Below are positions 39,940-51,300 of a stretch of DNA of 64,000 nucleotides, piece after piece (within the stretch, counting starts at the first letter, position 1; each line of letters opens with the position of its first letter). The DNA is from Eopsaltria australis (lineage: Eukaryota > Chordata > Aves > Passeriformes > Petroicidae): contig JAVTVJ010000130.1 in the NCBI GenBank assembly GCA_034509425.1, positions 2,349,501-2,413,500 of the forward strand, in the 5' to 3' direction. The translations under genes and the position numbers were made by a program. The notes under the pieces are model-generated. The model was given only the letters and a program-made list of their open reading frames with translations. It searched no databases and had not been told where the DNA came from.

Positions 39940-42900
39940 ATGTTGAGCATCAGGGTATTCCTACAGAAAACCCTGATTCTCCTGGAGGTGACTCTGTCTG
40001 TTGTTGTTGGCAAAACACTGATGGTGCTGTTCCCCAAGGCCATGAAAAGGTACATCCTAAAGATGGGCGAAAAGAGCAGAATGAACCAGAACCCAAAGTT
40101 CAGCTACGAGAACTGGGGCCCGACTTTCTTCAGCTTCAAGTATTTGCAGTTTGTGCTGAAGGTGAAGTGGAAGAGGCTGGAGGATGAAGCCTACGAGGGA
40201 CACCCTGCTCCCAACACGCCGGTGGTGACCCTCGGCGGGGAACTTCGTCACCTCCTGGATTTCATGGAAGGTCAGTAGCTGAGCCATGGAGCTGGGTTTG
40301 GTTTGCTGAGAGGATAAACGAGGAGATGCTGCTGAGGGGACAGGGGCAGGCAGCTAGCACCTGAGTGCACCACGTGCAGACCACCAGCACTCACCTGCTG
40401 GAAAAGATGCAGCACATTTACTCCAGCTGCCTCTTGATTTTCAAAAATAACCTGCATTTATCACCCTGGCTATGGTATCCCTTCACACCACTGAGCTCTG
40501 CTCTGCCTGGAAACACTTTTTGCTGAAAGCCAAGGTAATAATTTGTTTTAGGGAGAGAAGGCCCAGGATTGAACCGTGTGCAGTGATTCACGAGCGTTGG
40601 CTGTCATTCTCTGTCCGTACAGAAAATTCCACACCAGCTCCCTTTGCCAGCCTAAAGCCTAGAAAGCACACGGTGGGTTTTTCCAGATCCAAAGTGCCTG
40701 GGAATAAAGCAGAAGTAGCTGCTTTGTACTTTGTCCGCTGCCTCCCACTGAGATCTCGGTAGAATGTGGAATTAATCATTAAGCTGCAGCCTCCATCCCC
40801 ACGGGAGGGATTACATCCTTCTCTCACTCTGCCTTCCTAATTATATATAGATATTTATGTACAAAATGGGATGCAAATTTGGAAAAGAGATACACAGTGT
40901 CTACAGGAAGGTATCACTGTTATTTAATCCTTTAGGATGTGGATCTATGTTAGCAGCAGCTTCTAAGTTAAGCCACACAAGAAAGATCTTGAACAAATTT
41001 CATGGAATTCAGCACAACCAGACTAAAAGAGGTGTTTAAAAATCCTGCAAGCTCTCTTAAATCAAGGTCTTGCAACCAGGTGCCAACAACAATATACTGT
41101 GTTAATTTGTAAGCAACTGCAGACACTTTTGCCAGTGTAAGGTTAGTTTAATAATAATATATAACCAGAGTTGTTTGGACAAGAAATTGCAGAAATACAT
41201 TGAAAGCACGAAAGCCTGTGATGCATGACTGAAAAGTCTGCAGCTTCCCCTCAGCTCAGCTTGAACTGACACATCTAAAAAAATCTGGACATGGAAAGGC
41301 ACTGGGACTCTGTCCTTAATGCCCACCCCTGAACCAGTGTCCCTGGATAACCTTTCAGAAGGCCATGTTGAATCTTTTTGAAGTTGCTCCATACGAAGAG
41401 TCTCAGGGAGGCTGAAATGCCCATTTTAGATCAGTTCCCTATCCCAAAAACGTTGGTAACTTGTGAATTGGCTCTTATGATGAGGAAAAGAGAAGCTGTG
41501 TGACTGCAGGGTTCACTCAGGTAAACTCCTTGCTGGATGCAGCACAGACCAGAGCCAGGCTAGAAAAAACACCTTTATGCCTGCTTTGCAGAGATGCACA
41601 GGTTCTGCTGTTGATTTTAATGACCTAGAAGTTTATGGAATAAGTGACTTAGTGTTGTCCAGCAATCTCTGCACCAGAGGCTCAGTTCAGTGTATTTAAT
41701 TCTGTTCTTCCTCCCTCCTCTTTACCACAAAATTTCTTTTTTTTTCCCCAGATAACCGACCTTTAATCCTGAATTTTGGAAGTTGCACCTGACCTTCATT
41801 TATGCTGAAATTTGATGAGTTCAACAAGCTCATCAAAGATTTCAGCTCAATAGCAGATTTCCTTATCATCTACATTGAGGAAGCTCATGCAGTAGGTACA
41901 GTACAAACACCACAGTGATGCCAACCACAGCTGCAGATGTGTCACTTCCTTTAGGGAAAAAAACTGTTAGCAAATGAGGGGGCTGCAAACAGGAGAGAAA
42001 CCTTCAAATCAAGTGACATCACCACATCTAGGCACCAGTTTGTGTCCCTATTCTCCAAAGATTTTACTCACATTTCTGACTGTACACTGAGTTACTCCTG
42101 CTGAAGACACTCACCTCTGTGAAGGACCCAGTTATTTCTTTAAAAAACTCCCTCTCAGTGTTAGTACAGCTCCTTTTGGAAAGAGGAAGAGAAGACATTT
42201 CATAGAACAGAAGTTAAGAATACAATGCCAGCATGTTATGTGCTAACAGAAAAAAATTAGTTTTTTAACATTTTCCAAGAAAAGAATGCAGACTCCAATT
42301 TGAAAAATTTAGCAAGCAAACAATACACACTTGTTTATCTACACTGAATTCTAAGTAACACATTGGCACTGGTTTTATCCCAGGATTAAGATGGTTTTCT
42401 GAAGTGTAACATTTAGAGGTTTTGAGTTTTAGTGCAATACATCACTTTCAGCAGCTGAGAAGCAGATAATAAGTCAGTCATTTTACTAGTTTCTACTTTA
42501 CTGGGAAGAGTTGTGTGCAAATGTTTGTTTGCATATTTCTTTGAAACAAAAGGTGTGTCCTGGCTCACATTTTGCTTCTCCCAGACCTGTAATTTTGGTT
42601 TATAGGCTTCATGAGTACAACCAAGCAGAATGAACAACAGTGCCAAACCTTACCTCAATAGAATACACATTCCCCATCTGGTGTCTTTTGAGAGTTGATT
42701 TATGTGGGAAAATTTCAGCTAAAATCCATCAAGTATTTGTGAATCCAGGGCAAGGGGAAAATACAGTTTGATGAAACTAAAGGGAAAAAAATAGATCTTA
42801 GGACCACTTACTTGGGAAGTTCTAGTGCTCCCATAGTCTGAGGGGGGCTTTAATTTCATGGCAGGTTTTGGTGTTAGGTGTTAGGAATAAACTGCAAGAT

Positions 42901-43729
42901 TCTTTTAACCTACATTTGGGATATAACACATCTCCACCCTTGCACCTATTCAAAACCTTCCTTGCTAAATCCCTTCCTCATTTGTTTTAGATGGATGGGC
43001 TTTTAAAAACAATGTCGTTATTAAAAATCACAGAAGCCTTGAAGATCGAAAAATTGCAGCCCAATTTCTTCAGAGAAATCACCCTCTGTGCCCAGTGGTT
43101 TTAGACACTATGGAAAACCTGAGCAGTTCAAAATATGCTGCATTGCCAGAACGCCTCTACCTGCTTCAAGGAGGGAAGGTCATCTACAAGGTAAAAAACA
43201 TCAGCAGCAATGAGCACAATATGCAGAGGTTTTTAAATTTCAAGGTAACTTGAGACTGCTTCACATTTAACAGTATTTAATTCTGTTTGAGAGCTAAACA
43301 TTTCACAATGCACTGTAACTGTGGAGAGAAATGAACATGCAGCAAAACCAGTCTGGGCCTTTATAATGTACATATTTGATGTACACCTCAGTCCTGCTCA
43401 AATATTTATCTTTTGGCTCACTAGTAACCCGAGGTACATCTAAGCTGTGAGATCCAGGAACACTTCCCACCTCCAGGATCCAGACATTGGCTCTGTCCCA
43501 GTGACACAGCAGGGTGTAACCAGTGCAGAACCATCTCCCAGGAGTGGCTCCAGTGGAAAGGGAGCCCAGGCACACCTGCCCACAGTTCTGGTGCAGCTGC
43601 TGTGCTCTGAAGGATTTCTGCTCTGTCTGCTCGAGCATCACTGTCATTTTATTGCCTTTGCAGGGAGGAGTGGGGCCTTGGAATTACCACCCCCAGGAAA
43701 TACGTGCCATCCTGGAAAAACTGAAATAG
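39940..43729 (+). CDS. DIO1: Type I iodothyronine deiodinase (DIO1), selenoprotein, 4 coding exons
   Basis: DIO1 removes iodine from thyroxine to give T3 and clears reverse T3. It is a membrane-bound, thioredoxin-fold selenoenzyme, mainly in liver and kidney. Coding exons: 39940-40270, 41752-41895, 42991-43190, 43664-43729, totalling 741 nt or 246 residues including selenocysteine. Residues about 8-30 form the N-terminal membrane anchor. TGA at 41790-41792 (codon 124) lies in the context FGSCT-Sec-PSFM, the family active site. Downstream blocks are [56 protein letters not shown] and [18 protein letters not shown]. The exon 2 donor is GTACAG at 41896. The nearer GTAGGT at 41892 would break the phase to exon 3. 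The start follows CACCACA. A gene predictor that reads TGA as stop would cut the protein at residue 123. Confidence 0.97.
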
Positions 43730-44420
43730 AAAAAGAGGACTTTGGCATAAAGACTATTTGGATAAAGAAGTTCAAGAATAATTTGTCACAGACCTAAGTG
43801 TAGGGAATAAATAAATAATTTTAAAACAGCCATAGAGACAAGAAGAAAAGAAGAATGTTGTATGTGCATCTAAGGAGCATCTGTAAGAGGTTCATTAGGT
43901 TTGACTAAAGGCTTTCAAGTATCATCCCTACAACAACTTCTGTTCTGTAGCAACTACTGCTCTTATACCCCATGCAGTAATGTGAGAGCTGGGCCCACCA
44001 AGCTCTGGATACCAACATTTCCACTTGGAAGGAATATCCTGCAGGATAAACTTCAGGGTGGTGACATTTGCAGGAGACCACTGGCATGCAAAGGAATGAT
44101 TTCACATTTCACTGTACGCATTGCACTTGTATATATAAAATGTTCCCTTTCACTGATTTCAGGAGGCTTCTGAGCAAGACAATCCCTACCAACATTTGTT
44201 TCCATGAGTATTTGTTATGATGGTCCCAGCATAAAGCACTGGTGGTTGTGACCTGACTCTAGAAAATATTTATAGAAACAAGGGATTGATCTACAATTAT
44301 TAAAAGTCTATCAAAGCACTTCATATGGCTTCAGATTATTTCCCTCCCTGCCCTGCCTCTCTCCCTCAGGTTATTTCTAAGCATTAGCAGACGTTTATAG
44401 TCATCCTAATAAACTCGGAG
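43730..44420 (+). other. DIO1: DIO1 3' UTR with two polyadenylation signals
   Basis: The 3' UTR starts after the TAG at 43727-43729. AATAAA occurs at 43806-43811, only about 80 bases past the stop and before the SECIS element, and again at 44408-44413, about 150 bases after the SECIS. The distal site must be used for selenocysteine insertion to work. No other AATAAA was seen between them. Confidence 0.75.
44208..44262 (+). promoter_or_regulatory. DIO1: SECIS element of DIO1
   Basis: This stem-loop recruits SBP2 so that the in-frame UGA is read as selenocysteine. The SECIS core is visible: ATGA at 44217-44220, then GGTCCCAGC, an apical loop with the unpaired A run (ATAAAG at 44231-44236), then GTTGTGACC and the closing TGA at 44254-44256. 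The two arms pair at eight of nine positions, counting one G-U pair. The ATGATGGTC...GTGACYTGA frame is the form I know from DIO1 3' UTRs. It lies about 480 bases after the stop codon. Confidence 0.88.
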
Positions 44421-44696
44421 TTTGAGCTTATGAGAAAGTTAGCAATTTAAGGATTTTTTAAGAACTTGATTGACAGTAGGAAGTAATACATCCCACTAAA
44501 GTAGCTCACACTGGTTTTTTCCTATTTAACTCAGAGTGCAAAGGAAACATTTTACAGGAAATTGAGTTTTAATTCATGTATTATGTAAGACTGATATAAA
44601 CATACTACCTTAAATGGACTCAGTTATGCTCAGGTGTTCTAGGCTGACAGTTTAGGTTACAAAATGAGAAAGCTGTTACTGCAATTAACAACAGCA

Positions 44697-44757
44697 CTGT
44701 GTTGTGGTTGGACTTGATGATCTTAAAAGTCTTTTCCAACCTACATGATTCTATTCC
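44697..44757 (+). mobile_element. CR1 LINE 3'-end fragment between DIO1 and HSPB11
   Basis: The plus strand reads GGTTGGACTTGATGATCTTA, then TTTTCCAACCTACATGATTC, matching the last 60 bases of avian CR1 elements. Only the 3' terminus is present. It lies between the DIO1 polyadenylation site and the HSPB11 3' end. Confidence 0.85.
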
Positions 44758-44810
44758 ATACACTAAAGCAGCAGGGAATACATACCACATCCATCCCTTC
44801 AAAAAAACAC

Positions 44811-44816
44811 TTTAAT
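44811..44816 (-). terminator. HSPB11: HSPB11 polyadenylation signal candidate (ATTAAA)
   Basis: The plus strand reads TTTAAT, which is ATTAAA on the minus strand, the commonest variant signal. It lies about 100 bases after the HSPB11 stop codon. No canonical AATAAA was seen on the minus strand in the nearest 150 bases. Confidence 0.45.
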
Positions 44817-44917
44817 ACAAGGTTCTAATAATAAACATTCTCTGCAGTGCAGCTATCAAAATGTAACTTCCTTATAAAAAAAATAAAATAAAAGGGAGGC
44901 CCAAATTTAAGCTGGGC

Positions 44918-47177
44918 TCAAGTGTTCTCTGCTGTGCCCTCTGCCATCACCCGGTGCACTGACACAAAATGATCAAAGGCAGATTTGATGATGAAACGCA
45001 GGTAAGTGGCCTGGAACTCAGGAAGCTGCAGAAGGAATAAAAATAATGTTATTGCATTCCCTACAGTAACAAAACCACATTTGCAGAAGTTTGTCAGACA
45101 CAGGGATCTGGATATTTCGGTGTCTGTATTCGAATTGCACATAAATCAAGCTCTTTGACCTGCAACTAAAAAAAAAAATCCCATCACTTCCTGGATTCTG
45201 CAGCCTTAAAGGCAGCAATTGAAGGAGGGAAGATTGCCACACTTCTGGAAAGGGCCCTTGCACTCGTTAGGAGCACTAGGCAGGTGCAATTTCATAGCAT
45301 AATCTACAGAGGAGCAGCTGGGAAGTGCAATTTCACACCACAATCTACAAATTCCTCTCTTTAACACCAACTGAGCAATAATTGTAAATAAAGACATGTT
45401 TGGTTTTTTTACAGTTTCTCCCCACTTAGTCCAGACATCCCATTTCATGAACCAGTACTGATGTACACTGTAAATACTCACTGGAAATTCTTCTATTTGG
45501 AGCTGTCCTTCTGTGTGCTGCAAATCTAGAAAACATATTTTAAAGTAAATAATGAAGAATAATTCAATAATGCAATGCTGTGAAGTTTTCACTGGACTCA
45601 GAATTCAGCTGAGTTTAAGGACAATGAATTTACACTGCATACAGACATTGTTCTTTTTTATTTTTACAGGTGATTTAAGAGAATACTTTTCTGCACTATC
45701 CCACTGTGTGTGTATATATATATATCCTACTCATTACAGTGTTATAAAAGGTCACCCAAGAGGCACTAAAAAAAGCCAATCCCCAAACCAAACAATGCAG
45801 GAAATGGCACTCTATTATACTATGTAAGCCTGTTTTTAATTTTTGGAACATAAAGTGCACAAGTAGTGCTTTTAGCCCTTATCCAGCATTTTACTCTCCA
45901 AACTGCTGCAGAGACCAGCAGTGTTAACAAAATTTGTGTGAATAAATGTGACTGTTACAATAATGTCTAATAAAATAATCATCAAGCCACACTTTACTCA
46001 ACAAATAGATGAAGGGTTACAGTGATTCACTGAAGAAGATGAATATTGTTCCCACAACACCCCACAGACTCAAGAGTCTTACCTTTTTCAACACACTGTT
46101 CAAAACCCACAGGGTCTTTAGATGTGCTTCTTTCAATCCTTAAGGTCCGCACTAAAATATATATAAATGTGAAGTATCAACACAAGTTCTGATTTTTTTA
46201 TTGATACTGATATTTATTCCATCACCTTACAACCACAAAGCACTTTCAGAGCATTAACTACTTTATTTTTTCTCTAAGCTATACAGACTGCGGGCATGAA
46301 GGACGATTGAAATGAATCTTTATGAAATCTGTGAAATTAATCTTTATGCGAAATTAAATCTTTTTGTGAAGTTAAATCTTTATGAATTGGTTAAAAGTGA
46401 CTACTTATAGACTATTACACAATGTGGGAACTTTCATTAAGGCACAGACACACAATATAGCACATATAACCCACTGCAAGACACAAAGTCTTACCCAAGT
46501 AACACTGGATGCCGACTTTGCTGATTTTTACGCATTTGGGAAAACCGATAATCAGTTCCTGTGGGAACATGCCTGTTGTCGTCCAAAACGTTTTGGAACT
46601 TCTGTGGAGAGAACAGGACAAAACCCCCAACTGCAGCTCTCCACCTATTACCACCCTGAATGAAATTTATCACAGAAAAATAGGGAGGGGAAAGAAAGGG
46701 AGAAAGGGGAAAGTGGAGAGGAAAAGGAGAGACGTGGAAAAGGAAGAGGTGGAAAAACAGGAACTGTGTGGGAAACAAGGGAAAGAGACGGACGAAAAGG
46801 AGGTGGGGAAGGAGGGGGAAAACGAAGGGGGAGGCATTTTTTATTTGGGGTACTTTCAGCAGTGCCCTGTGTAACGATGGGGCAGCTCTCTGGAGGTGTT
46901 TACACCTCGGCGTGCAGGCTCTGTACCGTGCCCCAGCACACAGGAGCCCGCAGTGGCCGCGGGCCCCGAGCCGTTCCCGTCTGCGGCGGCTGCAGCGTGA
47001 GGGCGAAGGGCCGAGCCCGGGCCGGCCCCGGCGGGCTCCGTGCGGGAGGAGCCGCTCCCGCCGCCGCCCGGCCCCTCACCCGTCCGCCACGCTCTCGGGG
47101 GGGTGCTCGGCATCGCCGGACGTGGCCAGGACGAGGGCGGCCCCCGCCGAGCTCCGGCACCAGTCGGTGGCTCTCAT
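44918..47177 (-). CDS. HSPB11: HSPB11 / IFT25, intraflagellar transport protein, 5 coding exons
   Basis: IFT25 forms a heterodimer with IFT27 in the IFT-B complex. From family knowledge it is needed for export of Hedgehog signalling components and the BBSome from cilia rather than for building cilia. Despite its name it is not a typical small heat-shock protein; it has a jelly-roll (DOC1-like) fold. Coding exons in order: 47080-47177, 46495-46601, 46083-46151, 45482-45525, 44918-45025, totalling 426 nt or 141 residues (human 144). Conserved blocks are LATSGDAEHPPES, KTFWTTTGMFPQELIIGF, LRIERSTSKDPVGFEQ, HTEGQLQIEE and ATYLRFIIKSAFDHF. Every junction is GT-AG and keeps phase. The N terminus is more diverged than the core. 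The gene is head-to-head with LRRC42. Confidence 0.95.
46309..46384. repeat. Four-copy AT-rich tandem repeat in HSPB11 intron 2
   Basis: Four imperfect copies of GAAATTAATCTTTATG lie at 46309-46324, 46333-46348, 46350-46366 and 46368-46384. They differ by one to three substitutions or a one-base insertion. No coding sequence is involved. It is a small local duplication cluster with no known element signature. Confidence 0.85.
46678..46845. repeat. Polypurine tract (G/A-rich) in HSPB11 intron 1
   Basis: Nearly 170 bases on the plus strand are almost pure A and G, with runs such as GGGAGGGGAAAGAAAGGG and GGTGGGGAAGGAGGGGG, broken by only a few pyrimidines. The tract contains at least one canonical G-quadruplex pattern at 46683-46709. 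It borders the HSPB11/LRRC42 CpG island. On the minus strand, in the sense of HSPB11, it is a polypyrimidine stretch ahead of the exon 2 acceptor. Confidence 0.85.
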
Positions 47178-47800
47178 CGCGCACGGCGCGGCTGCCGCTC
47201 CCGGGCAACGGCGACAGCTCCCCCTCCACGACCCCTCCCGGTGGGGTAACCCGGGGCTCGCCCCTGGCAGGGCGGGGGAGGCCGGGCGGGACCTGCGGCT
47301 CCCGCCGTGCCCCGCTCCGCTCCGCTCCGCCCCGCGGCCCGCCCGCCCCCCGCGCGGCCCCGCCCGCCGCCCGCGGGCGCTGCGGGACGGGCGGCGGGAG
47401 CGCCGAGCCCCGGCCCGGCTGACGGCGCGGCCCCTCCCGGGGCAGGTAGGTGGGGGCCGGGGGCATCGGCGAACGAGCGGGGCTCTGGCCTCCCTGCCCG
47501 GGCGGGAACCCTTCTCCCTGTGCCCCCTCCCTCTGTGCCCCCTCTCCTTGTGCCCCCTCCCCTGGCGCCCCTCGGGGCTGTGCCCGCTCACGGCGCGCTC
47601 ACCCCCGGGCACAGCCCCGATCCCCTCACAGACCCGTCCCAGCGTAGCCCCCGACCCCGCTCCGGCCTGGACCTGAGCCCTTCGCCCCCGCCTCCCCATC
47701 CCTTCGGTACCCCTGGCTCCCCTCGGGCAGGGCGCGATCTCCTCCCACCCCACAGGACCCGAGCCCCAGCCCCGCAGGGCAGGAGCTGAGAGAATCCCTC
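46900..47800. promoter_or_regulatory. CpG island: shared HSPB11 / LRRC42 promoter
   Basis: The GC-rich, CG-dense stretch contains the HSPB11 start codon (47177) and, to its right, the presumed start of LRRC42. The two genes run in opposite directions, so this is a probable bidirectional promoter. GGGGCAG|GTAGGT at 47439-47451 is a good donor for an untranslated LRRC42 first exon, which would join the acceptor at 48316. A short tandem series of TGTGCCCCCTCC-like units follows at about 47516-47580. GCTCCCGGGCAAC at about 47196-47208 resembles an RFX X-box, which would fit a ciliary gene, but the left half is weak. Open frames of 150-300 codons here are composition effects. Confidence 0.7.
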
Positions 47801-48331
47801 CCTGTCCTGCCCCTCACCATGGCAGCTCTGAGCTCTCCTGCCCCCGCCGGGATCCCCCTCACGAACCAGAGCCCCCCGGCACCGGCTGGGGAAGGGGCAG
47901 CGGGAGATGCCCACCCTCCCAGGGAGGGAGGTTCCAGCAGGCTCCATTGCCCTGCTGCAGTCAGACATGTGCCCTCTTCCTCCTCCTTCTGCTCCTGCCT
48001 GCAGCAGAGCCAGGCCTGGTTGTGGGGACATTTCCCACTCGACCCCAGCCCCTCTCCCGCTGCCCCTGCCTCCATCCCGGGCCTGGGATCCATCCCGGCC
48101 TCTCAGGCAGCCCGGGGTTCGGTTCCCCCTCGGATGGGCTGTGTGGTTTGGTGGCAGGCAGCGCACACCCCTGCTCCACACGGCCTGCCCTGCTTGCACC
48201 GCAGGGCTACGTGGCCATGCTCAGAGCTTTAAGGGGAGCTGCCAGCTTTGGGGGATTCCCTGGGTCATGTTTTCCTCTGTGGCTGTTCTTCACCTGTCTG
48301 TGGTTTGTTTTTGCAGAGCTGGTCGAGGGGA

Positions 48332-51300
48332 ATGTCGTACTGTCTCCACTCAGAAAGCCATTTGGATACTGGGCCGATATACGTGCGTGAAAATGGGAAG
48401 CTGCACGTGGTAAATCAGGGTGCAGGCGGCGTACAGAATGTCACTCCCAAAACGAGACCTTTTAGTCTGTTTTCCAGAAGTTTTTCAGTGGAGCTTTGCA
48501 TGAACAGGGAGGATGATAGGGCAAGGAGGCAGAGGACTGATCATTTCATCTTCACGTACACTAAGGAGGGGAACCTCCGCTACTCGGCCAAGTCCCTCTT
48601 CAGCCTAGTGCTGGGGTACATTTCTGACAATGTTGATCACATTGACTCGTTGATTGGTTTCCCAGAGCAGATTGCTGAAAAGCTCTTTTCAGCAGCAGAA
48701 GCAAGACAAAAGTTCACGGAGCCAGTGACGGGACTGAGGGCTCTGCAGAAGTTCACTGAGGCTTATGGCAGTTTGGTGCTGTGCTCGCTGTGTCTGCGGA
48801 ACAGGTAAGTTCAAATCTTGGCATCTGCTAGGGCTTTCTGCTAGCACACTTCAAACTTCCCCTAAATTAAATTAAATAAAAATATGTTTTGGGCTTATAA
48901 CACCACCTGATTTTAATGAAATGCCCTGAGCCTTATCTGATTCTTGTGCTTGCTGCCTTTTGTCCCATCCCTTTCTTACAAGTGCAGCTGCAGGTTGCAT
49001 TTTAAGGTACAAATCATAATACAGGTAACAGACTACATCGGTTTTAACCAGCAGAGGATCTTACGTGGAGGATTAAACCTGCAACTGTTTGTTAACAATA
49101 ATAATCAGCACTTCTGTGGCAATCCATGTGCTTAGTGCCTTCTCAGGCATTTCATGGGATGTTTCTGTAATTGCTGTTTAAAAGCTTTTCGTCACACTTA
49201 GCTGACTGTACAGATAAAATACACCCTTGCAAATTGTTTGGGTTTAGTAACTATAAGCTTTGCTGTCCTGTCTCATTTTGGGGGCTCAAAAGAAGATACA
49301 GACATGTGGGTAAGTTGCAGGCTTTGAAATCAGGCAGGTTTTACCTTAATTTATTGTTGTTGCCACCCCCATATTGAATGTACTTTAACAAGGTCCTGAT
49401 TACAGTCCAGCACTAGTTTTTCCATCTTCTCAATGCCCACATCTTTCACTGAAAGAGTCTTGCCAAGTTTAAAACTGGATTATGTTTTTAAAGCCTTGCT
49501 GCTACTGAAGTCTTTCCCAGTAATAGAACCCGTCTCTTCCATCCCTACACTTGAAAAAGGGATGGTTTATCCAGTTTAAAATCAAAGTACTGGCATATCC
49601 ATCTGAAGTGCCAAGGGTGTTCTGAGCACAGTAGGAATGTTTGAGTAGAAGTCAATTATCCTTTGTTTTATCCTTTAAACCTACTCCCTTTTTATCTCTA
49701 GCACAGATAATTTTATGGGCTTAATTTAGAAATTAAGCTACTTCTGGCATCTTTTGCCATTACAGAAAGCTGAGTTAAGTGTCGAGTCTTTGAAATCCAG
49801 GAAGTAAGGCATTAAGGCACTTTCTGATGAATTTTATTTCTAAAAGAGCCCACTCTCCTCTCCAGAACCCCCCTGAGCTAATCTCTCTGAAGAACTAGCT
49901 TTTGCTCTGACTGTATTTGGTGCTTTCTGCAGGGCCAAATTGCACAGGAAAGGGGTGTGAGGGGTGGTTTGATGGGTAAACCTACACTGGGAGGATATCA
50001 AGGTCCCCTTATTTGTATGGACAGAGGTGTTCCTTGAGGGATCAAATTAATAATCACCCCCAGCTGATGCAGTGAAGATGCTGACCTCAGGGTGTGTCTT
50101 GCCATGGGGAATATGAGGTAAATTCAGGAGAGATCAGTGAATTTGGAGCTTGTCTTGCCACAGGAACAGCAAGAGGTGACTGCAGGGGAGGTATTGAGGG
50201 CTACGTGCTCATTACTGCATACTCATGCCTGCCATTCTTCAGTGGTTTGTTCCCATCTCTAAACCTCCTACTGAATAGCTCCAGCACAGATGTTTGCGTG
50301 GCTGCTGAGTGAATCAGAGCAGGGAACCAGCACAGCTAAAAAAAAATAGCTCACTGAGTAACTGCTGCCCGGGGTGTAGCCACAGCTCTGGACTTCTGCC
50401 CTGCTCAAGTATTTTATTCACATATATAAAAAGTAAAATTTTGCCACTGACAAGCTATCCTGTCCTGTTTAAAATCCATATTTGAGGTGGGTTTTAAACC
50501 TGGATAAATGTGGGTTTGTCTATATCCTTCCTAGGCATCGAGGAAGAGCAGTTTGCAAAGCTGAGTTATGATAAACTGGGATATTTTGCTTTATTCTAAA
50601 ATAATACAGCAATAATCTGTAAAGAAGCTCCTAATAGCAATATTTGCAAGCTGAAGGCTTGTTAGTCCAATTTCTTTGCATCAAAGCAAAACCATGACAA
50701 GTGATTTAAGGAGAAGACTGTGAATTCAGACATGTTGTGTGCCAGCTGCACATAAAGAGGTGCCTAGAGCAGCTGGGTAATTTCTGTCAATTTTCACTTA
50801 GGTACTTAACAGAAATAAGTGCATTGTGCTTATGACACTTGGAGATGCAGACACTCCTTACATGCCTGAGCACTGATGGCTTTTTTGGGGTTTTTTTTTT
50901 GGCTTTGCAGATACCTGGTTATCTCTGAAAAGCTTGAAGAAATTAAGTCTTTCCGGGAGCTGACGTGTTTGGATCTCTCCTGCTGTAAACTTGGAGATGA
51001 ACACGAGCTGCTGGAACACCTCACCAAAGAGGCCCTGTCTAGGTACCAGTTTCTTGAGCTAAAAATGACACTTTCTTTCCTGCCACTAAGCAGTTCAAAG
51101 AGCCGGGCTGAGACTTTAAAAGGAAGTTTCACAGGCTGCAGAGTGTAAGGTTGAAGATTCTGGTTGTTCATAAAACCTGTTCTGGAGGCAGACAAAACAC
51201 AGAATTTATCGTACACAAAGCACATACTGAATCATTAAGAGTACTAAAAGTATGCAAGGTAATTCTCTGTCTCATGTTTTACATCAACTCTTTATCATTT

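Noticed and set aside
39453..40187. 244-codon plus-strand open frame overlapping DIO1 exon 1
   Set aside because: It reads DIO1 exon 1 in another frame and begins in the CR1-flanking sequence. The deiodinase frame from 39940 is clearly the coding one.
41889..41897. Donor GTAGGT at 41892 for DIO1 exon 2
   Set aside because: It would leave phase 0, but exon 3 needs one leading base to give DGWAFKNN. The donor at 41896 provides it.
46766..48232. Open frames of 130-300 codons around the HSPB11/LRRC42 promoter
   Set aside because: They result from GC-rich composition with few stop codons. Real coding exons of both genes are accounted for by conserved blocks and phases.
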